The notes beneath the pieces were generated by a model. That model searched no databases, was not told the DNA's origin, and worked only from the letters and a program-made list of their open reading frames with translations. From Lentzea sp. NEAU-D7 (GTDB taxonomy: Bacteria > Actinomycetota > Actinomycetes > Mycobacteriales > Pseudonocardiaceae), in the NCBI RefSeq assembly GCF_026242055.1, contig NZ_JAPJDL010000020.1, forward strand, positions 124,001-188,000: 64,000 bases of DNA. Reading direction: 5' to 3'. A program made the translations under genes and the position numbers. Below, piece by piece: positions 10,145-18,248 of this stretch (positions are counted from its first letter, which is position 1; each line of letters opens with the position of its first letter).

Positions 10145-10630
10145 TCAAAGCATGATCGTGGGCGTGACCACGGTCCGTCCGGGCTCCCCGCGTGAATTCA
10201 CCAGGTGCACCAGGATCTGCGTCGTCCCGGCCGGCACGTCCGGCAGCACGAACCGCCCGCCGTCGTCAGCCCGCGTGCAGGACGACTGGTGATCGGCCAC
10301 CCGGACCTCGACCTCGTGCTCCCCGGCCGGCACCAGCCACCCGTCGATGCGGTGCCGCGACCCGGTCGAGGTGAAGTTCACCATCAGCGTCAGGTTGTCC
10401 ACGGTGAAGGTGATCGTGCCGGTCTGCCCGCCCCGGACCCCGGCGAACGAGCCGGCGCGTTCCCACCGGGCGACCTCGACGTCCAGGGACTCCAGGGCGA
10501 TCGCGAACTTCACGCGGTCCACCAGGTCGGCGGGCGGCGGGTCCAGTTCGTCCACGAGCCTGTTCAGTTCGGAGAGGACTGCGGTGTCCTCGGGGCCCCT
10601 GCGGTCGTCGCGCGGGTCGATCTCGGTCAC
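10145..10630 (-). CDS. Sigma-factor-linked protein, unknown function
   Basis: Encodes 161 aa from a GTG at 10630 that overlaps the sigma-factor stop as GTGA, so the two are co-translated. The first half is acidic and helical (a LNRLVDELD segment). The second half looks like a small beta-sandwich similar to carboxypeptidase-regulatory domains, with LPDVPAGTTQILVHL near the end. There is no transmembrane segment and no zinc-binding anti-sigma motif. Its position suggests a role with the sigma factor, but a regulatory function is inference. I do not recognise a named family. Confidence 0.6.
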   Translation of the reverse strand: MTEIDPRDDRRGPEDTAVLSELNRLVDELDPPPADLVDRVKFAIALESLDVEVARWERAGSFAGVRGGQTGTITFTVDNLTLMVNFTSTGSRHRIDGWLVPAGEHEVEVRVADHQSSCTRADDGGRFVLPDVPAGTTQILVHLVNSRGEPGRTVVTPTIML

Positions 10631-11232
10631 CGCGATCCTCCTTCCGTCTCCAGGTAGTTGCGCAGCAGAGTCAGACACCGTCCCCTGGTCGGACCGATGC
10701 TGCCGTGGGGCATGGCCAGTGCCTCGGCGACTGCCCGGTACTCGGCGCGGCCCGCGAGCACGGTGAGTCGCAGCAGTTCCTGGCACCTCGTGGTCAGGCG
10801 GCCGAACGCGAGCCACAGGCGGCGGTCGCGGTCGTCCAGAAGCGTCACGTCCTCGGGCAGGCCGGTGTCGGACTCGAGCTGTTCGGCGTATTCGTCGGAC
10901 AGGTGTGTTTCCCGCTTGTTGGGTGTCCAAGTTCGGCGTGCTTCACGCCTCGTCGTGACAACCAGGTACCCCACCAGGGCTTTTGGCTCGTTGATGTTCT
11001 CGATGTTCTTCAAGAACGCGAGCCACACGGTCTGCACGACGTCCTCCGCGGCGGCTCGGTCGAGGCCCTGACCGCGCGCCACGTGCCACAGCAGCGGGGT
11101 CAGTTCCGTCACCAGGACGTCCAGCGCGTGGCGGTTGCCCTCGCGTGCCGCCGCCACGCAGACCGCGTGCCGTTCGGTGCCTTCAAGCCCGTCCCACGGC
11201 GGACGGTCATCCGCCGTGTGCAGCTCGTCCAT
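10627..11232 (-). CDS. ECF-like RNA polymerase sigma factor
   Basis: 201 aa from the ATG at 11232, which has GGAGGT eleven bases upstream. The frame is open further but has no other good site. Region 2 is recognisable as AAEDVVQTVWLAFLKNIE, and region 4 is a C-terminal helix-turn-helix around LLRLTVLAGRAEYRAVAEAL. There is no sigma-3 region, as in ECF factors. The downstream partner overlaps by four bases. No classic anti-sigma factor with a transmembrane helix or HxxxCxxC motif is adjacent, so control is unclear. Confidence 0.8.
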   Translation of the reverse strand: MDELHTADDRPPWDGLEGTERHAVCVAAAREGNRHALDVLVTELTPLLWHVARGQGLDRAAAEDVVQTVWLAFLKNIENINEPKALVGYLVVTTRREARRTWTPNKRETHLSDEYAEQLESDTGLPEDVTLLDDRDRRLWLAFGRLTTRCQELLRLTVLAGRAEYRAVAEALAMPHGSIGPTRGRCLTLLRNYLETEGGSR

Positions 11233-11575
11233 GCAGCACCTCCGATCGGCCGCCCTGTCAGCGCCGTCCGCCAACTCATGAAGGGCTAACTGGGCGGTAG
11301 ATACCAAATTCACTCGATTGGAGCAGTATCGCCGCCAGGATGTCCCTCATCTTCCTCTGGGCATGCCAGCGGCCCGTGAATCCCCCTCCGAGTCACGGGC
11401 CGCCAGTGGTGGGAGCTCGCCCCGGCCGGCACCCCTCGAACCGGCTGACGCGCGCTCCACGCCTGAACCAAGCGCTCATCAAGGAAGAGCGGAACTCAGG
11501 CGAGCAGATACAGCCTCCGACGCACCGAAGGGCCCGCGCGCTCCCGATTCGCGAAAGCACATGACGAAGACCGTT
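11233..11575. other. Divergent intergenic region between sigma factor and CutC gene
   Basis: About 340 bp must hold the promoters of both divergent genes. The part next to the sigma gene is relatively AT-rich (around 11300, TAGATACCAAATTCACT). An 88-codon plus-strand frame is present but has random-looking composition and no Shine-Dalgarno. The only clear signal is the DasR-type palindrome at its right end. Confidence 0.5.
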
Positions 11576-11589
11576 ATGGTCTAGACCAT
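11576..11589. promoter_or_regulatory. DasR-type operator (dre) over the cutC start codon
   Basis: ATGGTCTAGACCAT is a perfect 14-bp palindrome matching the core of the Streptomyces DasR responsive element (consensus about AGTGGTCTAGACCACT). It overlaps the first two bases of the ATG at 11588, so a bound GntR-type regulator would cover the initiation region. Confidence 0.75.
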
Positions 11590-12247
11590 GCCGATTCTCG
11601 AAGTGATCGCACTGGACGCGCAGGACGCCGAGGCCGCACAGGCGGGCGGCGCCGACCGGCTCGAACTGGTCGCCGACATGGCCTCGGACGGCCTCACGCC
11701 GTCGGTCGCCACCTTCAAAGAGGTCCTCGCGGCCGTCGACATCCCGATCCGCGTGATGCTCAGGGACGCCAAGGGGTTCGCGCCCGGCGACCTGAAGGAG
11801 CTGCGCCGGAGGGCGGCCGAGCTCAGGGAGGCCGGCGCCGAGGAGTTCGTCCTCGGGTTCCTCGACGCGGGAGGGGAGATCGACGAGGGCGTCACGCTCA
11901 ACCTCGCCGCCGAGCTGGAGGGGTGCGCCTGGACCTTCCACCGCGCGCTCGACAACTCCAACGACGTCTTCCGGTCCTGGGCGGCCGTGCAGGCCCTCGG
12001 GTGCGACACCGTGCTCGCCGCCGGCAGCGCGAAGGGGGTGGAGGACGGCATCGAGAACCTGAAGAAGCTCGTCACCCAGGCCCCGCCCGCGCTGCTCGTC
12101 GGCGGCGGCCTGCAGGCCCGGCACGTCCCGGAGCTCCTGGTCGCGGGCGTGAACGGGTTTCACGTCGGCAGCGCGGTCCGTCCGTCCGGATGGGACTCAC
12201 CTGTCGATTCGGCATCAGTTCGGGAATGGGTCAATCGTCTGGTCTAG
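11588..12247 (+). CDS. cutC: CutC-family TIM-barrel protein
   Basis: 219 aa of the CutC fold. Recognisable are an N-terminal LEVIALDAQDAEAAQAGGADRLEL strand-helix (given here in part), a FHRALDNSND segment and a C-terminal GLQARHVPELL/GFHVGSAVR phosphate-site-like loop. CutC was named for copper tolerance in E. coli, but that role is disputed and the reaction is unknown. Here it is flanked by DasR-type palindromes on both sides and precedes an aminosugar importer. I therefore infer a function in aminosugar metabolism rather than in copper handling. Little or no Shine-Dalgarno is visible, so the message may be leaderless. Confidence 0.75.
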   Translation: MPILEVIALDAQDAEAAQAGGADRLELVADMASDGLTPSVATFKEVLAAVDIPIRVMLRDAKGFAPGDLKELRRRAAELREAGAEEFVLGFLDAGGEIDEGVTLNLAAELEGCAWTFHRALDNSNDVFRSWAAVQALGCDTVLAAGSAKGVEDGIENLKKLVTQAPPALLVGGGLQARHVPELLVAGVNGFHVGSAVRPSGWDSPVDSASVREWVNRLV

Positions 12248-12251
12248 ACCC
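12240..12251. promoter_or_regulatory. DasR-type operator (dre) upstream of the sugar ABC operon
   Basis: TGGTCTAGACCC contains the same GGTCTAGACC core as the site at 11576. It overlaps the cutC stop codon (TAG at 12245-12247) and lies about 75 bp before the solute-binding protein gene. A second weak inverted repeat, TTGCA-N5-TGCAA, lies at 12299-12313. Confidence 0.7.
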
Positions 12252-12326
12252 TTGCCCTTCGCCGTTCTACAGTCACGTTGCTCCATGTGAAATGGCTGTT
12301 GCACTATATGCAATGCGGAGGGCGCG

Positions 12327-13604
12327 ATGAGGCTGAAGGCACTTGTGGCCGTGCTGGGCGTGGGCGCGGTGGTCGCCTGCGCACCGGTGCAGTCAGGTCC
12401 GACGAGCTCGGGCACGGACGAGCAGACGGGACAGCTGCGGGTCTGGCTGTTCGACGAGGTCAACCGCGGCCCGAAGGAGGCGGTGGTCAAAGAGGCCATC
12501 TCCGAGTTCCAGGGCAAGCACAGCGGCGTCACCGTCGACGTGCAGTACATCCAGGTGTCCAGCCGGGCGGAGCGCTTCAAGGCCGCCTTCAGCGACCCGA
12601 AGAGCGCCCCGGACGTCGCCGAGTTCGGCAACACCGACCTGGCGGGCTACGTCTCCGCGGGCGGGTTCTCCGAGCTCGACCTGAGCAAGTGGGACGAGTC
12701 GAAGGACCTGGTTCCGACGATCCTCGACACGGCCAAGGTCGACGGCAAGACGTACGGCGTGCCGTGGTTCGTCGGCGTGCGCGCGCTGTACTACCGCACG
12801 GACGTGTTCACCGAGCTCGGCCTCAAGCCGCCGACGACGCTGGACGAGATCGCGCCGCTCGCCCGTGAGATCCGGCAGCGCAAGCCGGAGCTGATCGGCA
12901 TCTCCGCCGGCGGCAAGTACCTGTTCGCCGCGCTGCCGTTCATCTGGGCGCAGGGCGGGGAGATCGCCAAGTCCGACGGTGGCAAGTTCACCGCCGCGAT
13001 CGACAGCGCCGAGTCCAGGGCCGGTGTCGCCAAGTACACCGAGCTGATCAAGGACGACATCTGCCCGCCCGCCACCTGCGCGGGCAACGGCGGTGACGCG
13101 AGCGTCGAGGCGTTCCGCGCGGGCAAGGCCGCGATGACCATCGGCGGCGACTTCAACCGCAAGTCGGTCGACGCGTCCAGCGCGGCCGGCAAGTACGGCG
13201 TCGTGCCGCTGCCCGGCAAGACCAAGGGCTCGGTCGCGCCCGCGTTCGCCGGCGGCAACCTGCTCGGCGTCATGAAGGGCACGCAGCGCAAGACGCTCGC
13301 CAACGAGTTCACGCAGCTGCTCGCGTCGAAGAAGTACCAGCAGAAGATGTATGCGGCGATGGGCAACCTGCCGACGTTCACCGACGTGCAGAAGCAGGTC
13401 GCGGAGTCCGACAAGTTCCTGGAGCCGTTCACGAAGACGCTGCAGTCCGGCACGAAGTTCGTCCCCGTCACGCCGGCGTGGGCGAAGATCGAGGCGCAGA
13501 CCGTGGTGCCGACGATGCTCCAGGAGATCGTCACCGGCGCGAAGAACGTCGACACGGCCACCGCGGACGCCGCCAAGACGATGAACGCGGCCTTCACGTC
13601 GTGA
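12327..13604 (+). CDS. dasA: DasA-like sugar ABC transporter substrate-binding lipoprotein
   Basis: A 425-aa extracellular solute-binding protein (family 1). The signal peptide has the lipobox GAVVAC, with lipidated Cys18. The mature part contains typical markers (PDVAEFGNTDL, YGVPWFVGVRALYYRTD, FRAGKAAMTIGGDF). The order of this binding protein, two permeases and GH20 hexosaminidase behind a DasR-type site is that of Streptomyces dasABC-dasD, whose DasA binds chitobiose. Substrate specificity here is inferred from that context. As in das, no ATPase is encoded; a shared MsiK-type ATPase elsewhere is expected. Confidence 0.8.
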   Translation: MRLKALVAVLGVGAVVACAPVQSGPTSSGTDEQTGQLRVWLFDEVNRGPKEAVVKEAISEFQGKHSGVTVDVQYIQVSSRAERFKAAFSDPKSAPDVAEFGNTDLAGYVSAGGFSELDLSKWDESKDLVPTILDTAKVDGKTYGVPWFVGVRALYYRTDVFTELGLKPPTTLDEIAPLAREIRQRKPELIGISAGGKYLFAALPFIWAQGGEIAKSDGGKFTAAIDSAESRAGVAKYTELIKDDICPPATCAGNGGDASVEAFRAGKAAMTIGGDFNRKSVDASSAAGKYGVVPLPGKTKGSVAPAFAGGNLLGVMKGTQRKTLANEFTQLLASKKYQQKMYAAMGNLPTFTDVQKQVAESDKFLEPFTKTLQSGTKFVPVTPAWAKIEAQTVVPTMLQEIVTGAKNVDTATADAAKTMNAAFTS

Positions 13605-14491
13605 GCATGACCGCCAAAGGCCAGGGGCGGACCGCGTTCGCCTACCTGGCTCCAGCGCTGCTGGTCCTCGGGGGCCTGCTGGCCTACCCGATCTACCAGC
13701 TGGTGCTCATCTCGCTCTACGACTACGGCCAGGAACAGGTCAGCGGCGGCGCGCCGCTCGAGTTCCTCGGTCTCGGGAACTACCAGAACCTGCTGGGCAA
13801 CCAGCAGTTCTGGGGTGTGCTCGGGCAGACCGTCGCCTTCGCGGCGGTCTGCGTGGTCGGCACGTTGCTAGTGGGCGCTTTTCTCGCGATCCTCGCCACG
13901 AGGGTCCGCACCTGGGTCCGGATGACGTTGTTCCTGGCGGCGCTCGGCGCGTGGTCCACGCCCGCCGTCGCCGGCTCGACGATCTGGCTCTTCCTGTTCG
14001 ACGCGAACTTCGGGTTCGTGAACGAGGTCCTGGGCATCCAGGGCTTCTCCTGGACGTTCGACAAGTGGACGGCGTTCGGGCTCGTCGCGGCACAGGTGAT
14101 CTGGTGCTCGTTCCCGTTCGTCATGGTGACGCTCTTCGCGGGCATCAAGGCGATTCCGGGCGAGGTGCTGGAGGCCGCGGCACTGGACGGCGCGTCGGCG
14201 TTCCGCACGGCGTGGAGCGTCACGCTCCCGTTGCTGAAGCCGATCATCCTCGTGGTGACGATCCAGTCGATCATCTGGGACTTCAAGGTCTTCACGCAGA
14301 TCTACGTGATGACGAACGGCGGCGGCATCGCCGGGCGCAACCTCGTGCTCAACGTCTACGCCTACCAGCAGGCGTTCGCGGCGTCGGAGTACGGCCTGGG
14401 CGCGGCCATCGGTGTCGTGATGACCGTGCTGCTGCTGGGAATCACGATGTTCTACCTCCGCGCGCTGCGGCGGTCGGGGGAGGTCCTGTGA
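13601..14491 (+). CDS. dasB: DasB-like sugar ABC transporter permease
   Basis: A 296-aa inner-membrane permease with about six hydrophobic segments and the EAA loop (EAAALDGASAFRTAW) that docks the ATPase. I chose the GTG at 13601, which overlaps the dasA stop as GTGA; an ATG at 13607 is an equally possible start. It is the N-terminal-type partner (MalF-like) of the pair and should form a heterodimer with the next gene product. Confidence 0.85.
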   Translation: MSMTAKGQGRTAFAYLAPALLVLGGLLAYPIYQLVLISLYDYGQEQVSGGAPLEFLGLGNYQNLLGNQQFWGVLGQTVAFAAVCVVGTLLVGAFLAILATRVRTWVRMTLFLAALGAWSTPAVAGSTIWLFLFDANFGFVNEVLGIQGFSWTFDKWTAFGLVAAQVIWCSFPFVMVTLFAGIKAIPGEVLEAAALDGASAFRTAWSVTLPLLKPIILVVTIQSIIWDFKVFTQIYVMTNGGGIAGRNLVLNVYAYQQAFAASEYGLGAAIGVVMTVLLLGITMFYLRALRRSGEVL

Positions 14492-15321
14492 AGCGCTGGC
14501 TGACCGAGGGCCTCGTCCTCATCATCGCCGCCGTGGTGGCGTTCCCGCTGTTCTGGATGGTGCTGTCCGCGTTCAAGCCGGAGGACGAGATCATCTCGGC
14601 CGACCCGGTGCCCTGGACGACGCGGCCGACGCTCGACAGCTTCACGCGGGCGCTGACCGTCGCGAACTTCGGGCGCTACTTCATGAACAGCATCATCGTC
14701 GCGTTGATCGTGGTCGCACTGAGCATCCTGATCTCGTTCCTCGCGGCGACCGCCCTGACCCGCTTCCGGTTCCGCAGCCGCACGACGTTGCTGATCATGC
14801 TGCTGGTCGTGCAGATGGTGCCGGTCGAGGCGCTGACCGTGCCGCTGTTCTTCCTGATGCGGTCCGTCGGTGACAGCGTTCCGGTCTTCGGCCTGAACCA
14901 CCTCGGCTCGCTCGTGCTCGTGCACCTCGCTTTCAGCCTGCCCTTCGCCATCTGGATGCTGCGGGGCTTCGTCGCCGCGGTGCCGGTGGAACTGGAGGAG
15001 GCCGCCACCCTGGACGGCGCCTCGAGGTTCCGGTTCCTGTGGCAGGTGCTGTTCCCGCTCGTCGCGCCCGGCCTGGTGGCGACGTCGGTGCTGTCGTTCA
15101 TCCACGCCTGGAACGACTTCCTGTTCGCCAAGACGTTCATCATCTCGGCCGTGGAGAACCAGACCCTGCCGCTGGCTCTCCAGGTGTTCGTCAAACCCGA
15201 CCAGAACGATTGGGGCGCGATCATGGCGGGCTCCACCCTGATGACCATTCCTGTGCTGATCTTCTTCGTGCTCGTGCAGCGCCGGCTCGTGTCCGGCCTC
15301 GCGGGGGCGGTGAAGGGATGA
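14488..15321 (+). CDS. dasC: DasC-like sugar ABC transporter permease
   Basis: A 277-aa MalG-like permease. An N-terminal hydrophobic helix is followed by FPLFWMVLSAFKP. The EAA motif is EEAATLDGASRFRFLW, and the C-terminus carries the usual TLMTIPVLIFFVLVQRRLVSGL. Its GTG overlaps the dasB stop as GTGA, and its own stop overlaps the next ATG, so the four genes are read as one unit. Confidence 0.87.
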   Translation: MKRWLTEGLVLIIAAVVAFPLFWMVLSAFKPEDEIISADPVPWTTRPTLDSFTRALTVANFGRYFMNSIIVALIVVALSILISFLAATALTRFRFRSRTTLLIMLLVVQMVPVEALTVPLFFLMRSVGDSVPVFGLNHLGSLVLVHLAFSLPFAIWMLRGFVAAVPVELEEAATLDGASRFRFLWQVLFPLVAPGLVATSVLSFIHAWNDFLFAKTFIISAVENQTLPLALQVFVKPDQNDWGAIMAGSTLMTIPVLIFFVLVQRRLVSGLAGAVKG

Positions 15322-16688
15322 ACCTGCTGCCACGCCCGGTGTCCTACATGGACGGTGGAAGGCTCTGCGAGTACAAGGGCTGGGAGACCGTCCTCGTCGA
15401 CGGCCCTCCCGGCGGCTACCGGCTGCTCTCGTCCGACGACGGTGTGCTGATCGAGGCCAGCGACGCGGCCGGCGAGATGAACGCGTTGCAGACGTTGCGG
15501 CAACTGCTCGGCGCCCAGGCGTTCCGGGCCGCGGGGGAGAAACCGTCCGTCATCCCCGCGTGCGAGGTCGTCGACCACCCGCGGTTCGAGTGGCGTGGCG
15601 TGATGCTCGACGTCTCGCGGCACTTCCTGCCCAAGCGGGAGGTGCTGCGCTACGTCGAGCTGCTGTCGGTGCACAAGCTCAACGTCCTGCACCTGCACCT
15701 CACCGACGACCAGGGCTGGCGCTTCGAGGTGAAGCGCTACCCGAAGCTCACCGAGGTCGGGTCGTGGCGGGAGGACTCGAGGTTCGGCGACCGGCGTTCC
15801 GCGGGCATGAAAGGTCGTCCGCACGGCGGTTTCTACACGCAGGAGGACCTGCGGGAGATCGTCGAGTACGCACGGGCGCGGCATGTCACGGTGATCCCGG
15901 AGATCGACATCCCCGGCCACTCGCAGGCGGCGATCGCGGCCTATCCGGAACTGGGCGTGCACGGCGGTGGCGTCTGGACCGACTGGGGCGTCAACGAGCG
16001 CGTGCTCAACACCGACGAGTCCACAGTGGACTTCTACCGGAACGTGTTCGACGAGCTGATGGACGTCTTCCCGTCGGAGATCATCGGGCTCGGCGGCGAC
16101 GAGGCGCCCGGCCACGAGGACGGCGTGCTCGTCCGGGCCGTCGCGGAGCACATCGTGAGCAAGGGCCGGCGGCCGTACGGCTGGGACGAGGTCCTGGACG
16201 CCCGTCCGCTGCCCGCCGGCACGGTCGTCGCGTCGTGGCGCGGCGTCGAGGGCGGCATCACGGCGCTCGGTGAGGGCCACGACGTGGTCATGTGCCCTGA
16301 GCAGCACGTGTACCTGGACTACCGGCAGTCGGACTCGCCCGACGAACCGATTCCGGTGGGAACGGTGACGACGCTGGAGGACGTCTACGCGTGGGAGCCG
16401 GTGCCCGAAGGCCTCACGGGCGAGGAGCCCGGACGGCTGCTGGGCGCGCAGGCGAACATCTGGACCGAGCACCTCGACTCGGCCCGGCGGGTGGACTACG
16501 CGGCGTTCCCGAGGCTGGCCGCGTTCGCCGAGGTCGTGTGGTCCCCGGCGGAGAAGGATCCCGGGTTCGTGCGGCGGCTCGAGGAGCACCACCTCCCCAG
16601 GCTCGACGCCCTGGGGGTGGAGTACCGGCCCCTCAACGGTCCCCACCCCTGGCAGCGACTGCCCGGTGTTCCCGGTTTCCCGCGGTGA
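15318..16688 (+). CDS. dasD: GH20 beta-N-acetylhexosaminidase (DasD-like, cytoplasmic)
   Basis: 456 aa. It has an N-terminal GH20b domain and then the catalytic barrel, with WRGVMLDVSRHF, HLHLTDDQGWR, VIPEIDIPGHSQA and the catalytic pair Asp261-Glu262 in GLGGDEAPG. The aromatic segment ANIWTEHL closes the active site. There is no signal peptide, so it should cleave imported chitobiose or similar disaccharides inside the cell. The usual His of HxGGDE is Leu here, which may affect specificity. The ATG overlaps the dasC stop (ATGA). Confidence 0.87.
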   Translation: MNLLPRPVSYMDGGRLCEYKGWETVLVDGPPGGYRLLSSDDGVLIEASDAAGEMNALQTLRQLLGAQAFRAAGEKPSVIPACEVVDHPRFEWRGVMLDVSRHFLPKREVLRYVELLSVHKLNVLHLHLTDDQGWRFEVKRYPKLTEVGSWREDSRFGDRRSAGMKGRPHGGFYTQEDLREIVEYARARHVTVIPEIDIPGHSQAAIAAYPELGVHGGGVWTDWGVNERVLNTDESTVDFYRNVFDELMDVFPSEIIGLGGDEAPGHEDGVLVRAVAEHIVSKGRRPYGWDEVLDARPLPAGTVVASWRGVEGGITALGEGHDVVMCPEQHVYLDYRQSDSPDEPIPVGTVTTLEDVYAWEPVPEGLTGEEPGRLLGAQANIWTEHLDSARRVDYAAFPRLAAFAEVVWSPAEKDPGFVRRLEEHHLPRLDALGVEYRPLNGPHPWQRLPGVPGFPR

Positions 16689-16919
16689 TCACATCGCGGC
16701 GTCTTCCTCGGGCATGAGGATCCAGGCGGCGACGTAGAGGAGGGCTCCGGTGCCGAACCCGAGCAGCGTCGCCGCCACCAGGATGATCCGCAGGATCGCG
16801 GCGTCCACCCCGATCATCTTGGCGACGCCGCCGCAGACACCGGCGAGCATCTTGTCGCTGCGGCTCCTGCGGAGCTTCTTGACCTGGGCTGTCGCGTCGT
16901 TGAGCACGTTGTTCGTCAT
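16689..16919 (-). CDS. PspC-domain small membrane protein
   Basis: 76 aa from the ATG at 16919. The PspC signature DKMLAGVCGGVAKMIGVDAAILRI is visible (given in part: MLAGVCGGVAKMIG), followed by one transmembrane helix ending in AAWILMPEE. PspC proteins belong to the envelope-stress (phage shock) response, but no pspA lies nearby. The stop directly abuts the convergent hexosaminidase stop, with no gap for a terminator. Confidence 0.85.
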   Translation of the reverse strand: MTNNVLNDATAQVKKLRRSRSDKMLAGVCGGVAKMIGVDAAILRIILVAATLLGFGTGALLYVAAWILMPEEDAAM

Positions 16920-16959
16920 GCACCAAGATTCGCCGGTTCCGGGCTCCGGCACATCGGTG

Positions 16960-16992
16960 ACCACCCCGAACCCGACCCTGATCCGGGGTGGT
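16960..16992 (-). terminator. Hairpin after the VOC gene
   Basis: ACCACCCCG pairs perfectly with CGGGGTGGT across a 15-nt loop, 12 bases beyond the stop of the minus-strand VOC gene. It also precedes pspC, so readthrough into pspC would be limited. Confidence 0.6.
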
Positions 16993-17004
16993 GACACCAG
17001 GGTT

Positions 17005-17388
17005 TCAGTCGAGGCAGAACTCGTTGCCCTCGACGTCCTGCATCACGATGCAGGACTCGTTCTCCCCGTCGGCCTCCATCACGCGCACGCACACCGCGCC
17101 GATCGCCTCCAGCCGGGCACGCTCGGCCTGGAGCGCGGCGAGGCGTTCCGCACCGACGAGCCCGGTGCCCGCCCGCACGCAGACGTGCACGCGGTTCTTG
17201 ACGACCTTGCTCTCGGGAACGCGCTGGAAGTAGAACCGCGGGCCCTCGCCCGTCGGGTCGGCGACCGCGGACCACGAACCGTCGCTCTCCGGCGGAGCGT
17301 CGTACCCGAGCACCTGGCTCCAGAACTCGGCGACGCGCACGGGTTCCGCGCAGTCGAACGTGATCTGGACTTTCTTGATCGACCCCAT
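17005..17388 (-). CDS. VOC-family (glyoxalase-like) protein
   Basis: 127 aa forming one vicinal-oxygen-chelate module, with an ITFDCAEPVRVAEFWSQVLGY start, a FYFQRVPE strand and a C-terminal VMQDVEGNEFCL strand with a glutamate in the metal-ligand position. Members include glyoxalases, dioxygenases and resistance proteins. Nothing nearby points to a substrate. The gene is solitary. Confidence 0.8.
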   Translation of the reverse strand: MGSIKKVQITFDCAEPVRVAEFWSQVLGYDAPPESDGSWSAVADPTGEGPRFYFQRVPESKVVKNRVHVCVRAGTGLVGAERLAALQAERARLEAIGAVCVRVMEADGENESCIVMQDVEGNEFCLD

Positions 17389-17417
17389 CCGCCCAGGTTA
17401 GTCGTACCCTGAGGCCC

Positions 17418-18248
17418 ATGCAGTCCCCTGAGGAGCTTGCGTCGGGGCTCGACGGCGCGGGGTACCTGCCGGACGGCGGGATCGCCACGGCGGCGTTCCT
17501 CGCGGTCCGGATGGGGCGGCCGCTGTTCCTCGAAGGCGAGCCCGGCACCGGCAAGACCTCGCTCGCGCTCGCGCTGGCCAAGTCGATGGACGTGCCGCTG
17601 ATCCGCCTGCAGTGCCACGAGGGCATCGACGCCACGCAGGCCCTGTACGACTGGGACTACCCGCGTCAGCTCATGCACCTGCGCGTGCTGGAGACACGCG
17701 GCGAGGTGGACGAGGCGTCCCTCTACACGCGGCGGTTCCTGCTGGCCAGGCCGCTGCTTCAGGCGCTGGAGAGCGCGCCGTGCGTGCTGCTCGTCGACGA
17801 GATCGACCGGGCGGACGACGAGTTCGAGGCGTTCCTGCTGGAGGTGCTGTCCGAGAACGCGGTCAGCATCCCCGAGTTCGGCGAGATCAGGGCGACGACG
17901 CCCCCGCTGACCGTGCTGACCTCGAACCGGACCCGCGAGGTGCACGACGCGTTGAAGCGCCGCTGCCTCTACCACTGGCTGGAGCACCCGTCGCTGGAGC
18001 GCGAGGTCGCGATCCTGCGCCGCACCCTGCCCGGCATCGACGAACGGCTCGCCGTCCGGGTCGCGGAGGCCGTGCGGAAGATGCGGGGGCTCGACCTGCT
18101 GAAGCCGCCGGGCGTCGCCGAGTCGCTGGACTGGGCGCGGGCGCTGCAGGCGCTGGGGCGTGCGGAACCGGACGCGACGACCCTCGGCGCGGTCCTGAAG
18201 TACCGGGAGGACGCGGAACGCGTGCTCGGGAGCACAATCGTGGGGTGA
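17418..18248 (+). CDS. MoxR-type AAA+ ATPase (CoxD-like)
   Basis: 276 aa. Walker A is GEPGTGKTS (Lys46), Walker B is VLLVDEIDRAD, and sensor-1 is TSNRTREV. It belongs to the MoxR AAA+ group that works with vWA partners to insert cofactors or metals into client proteins. In carboxydotrophs CoxD with CoxE matures the Mo/Cu hydroxylase. The next gene is a vWA protein overlapping by four bases and the Cox-type hydroxylase follows, so a maturation role is well supported by context. Confidence 0.9.
   Translation: MQSPEELASGLDGAGYLPDGGIATAAFLAVRMGRPLFLEGEPGTGKTSLALALAKSMDVPLIRLQCHEGIDATQALYDWDYPRQLMHLRVLETRGEVDEASLYTRRFLLARPLLQALESAPCVLLVDEIDRADDEFEAFLLEVLSENAVSIPEFGEIRATTPPLTVLTSNRTREVHDALKRRCLYHWLEHPSLEREVAILRRTLPGIDERLAVRVAEAVRKMRGLDLLKPPGVAESLDWARALQALGRAEPDATTLGAVLKYREDAERVLGSTIVG

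Noticed and set aside
11318..11584. 88-codon plus-strand frame upstream of cutC
   Set aside because: Random composition, no Shine-Dalgarno, runs into the operator; treated as promoter region.
12299..12313. TTGCA-N5-TGCAA inverted repeat as a second operator before dasA
   Set aside because: Short arms and very close to the start; may be chance, so only mentioned under the dre entry.
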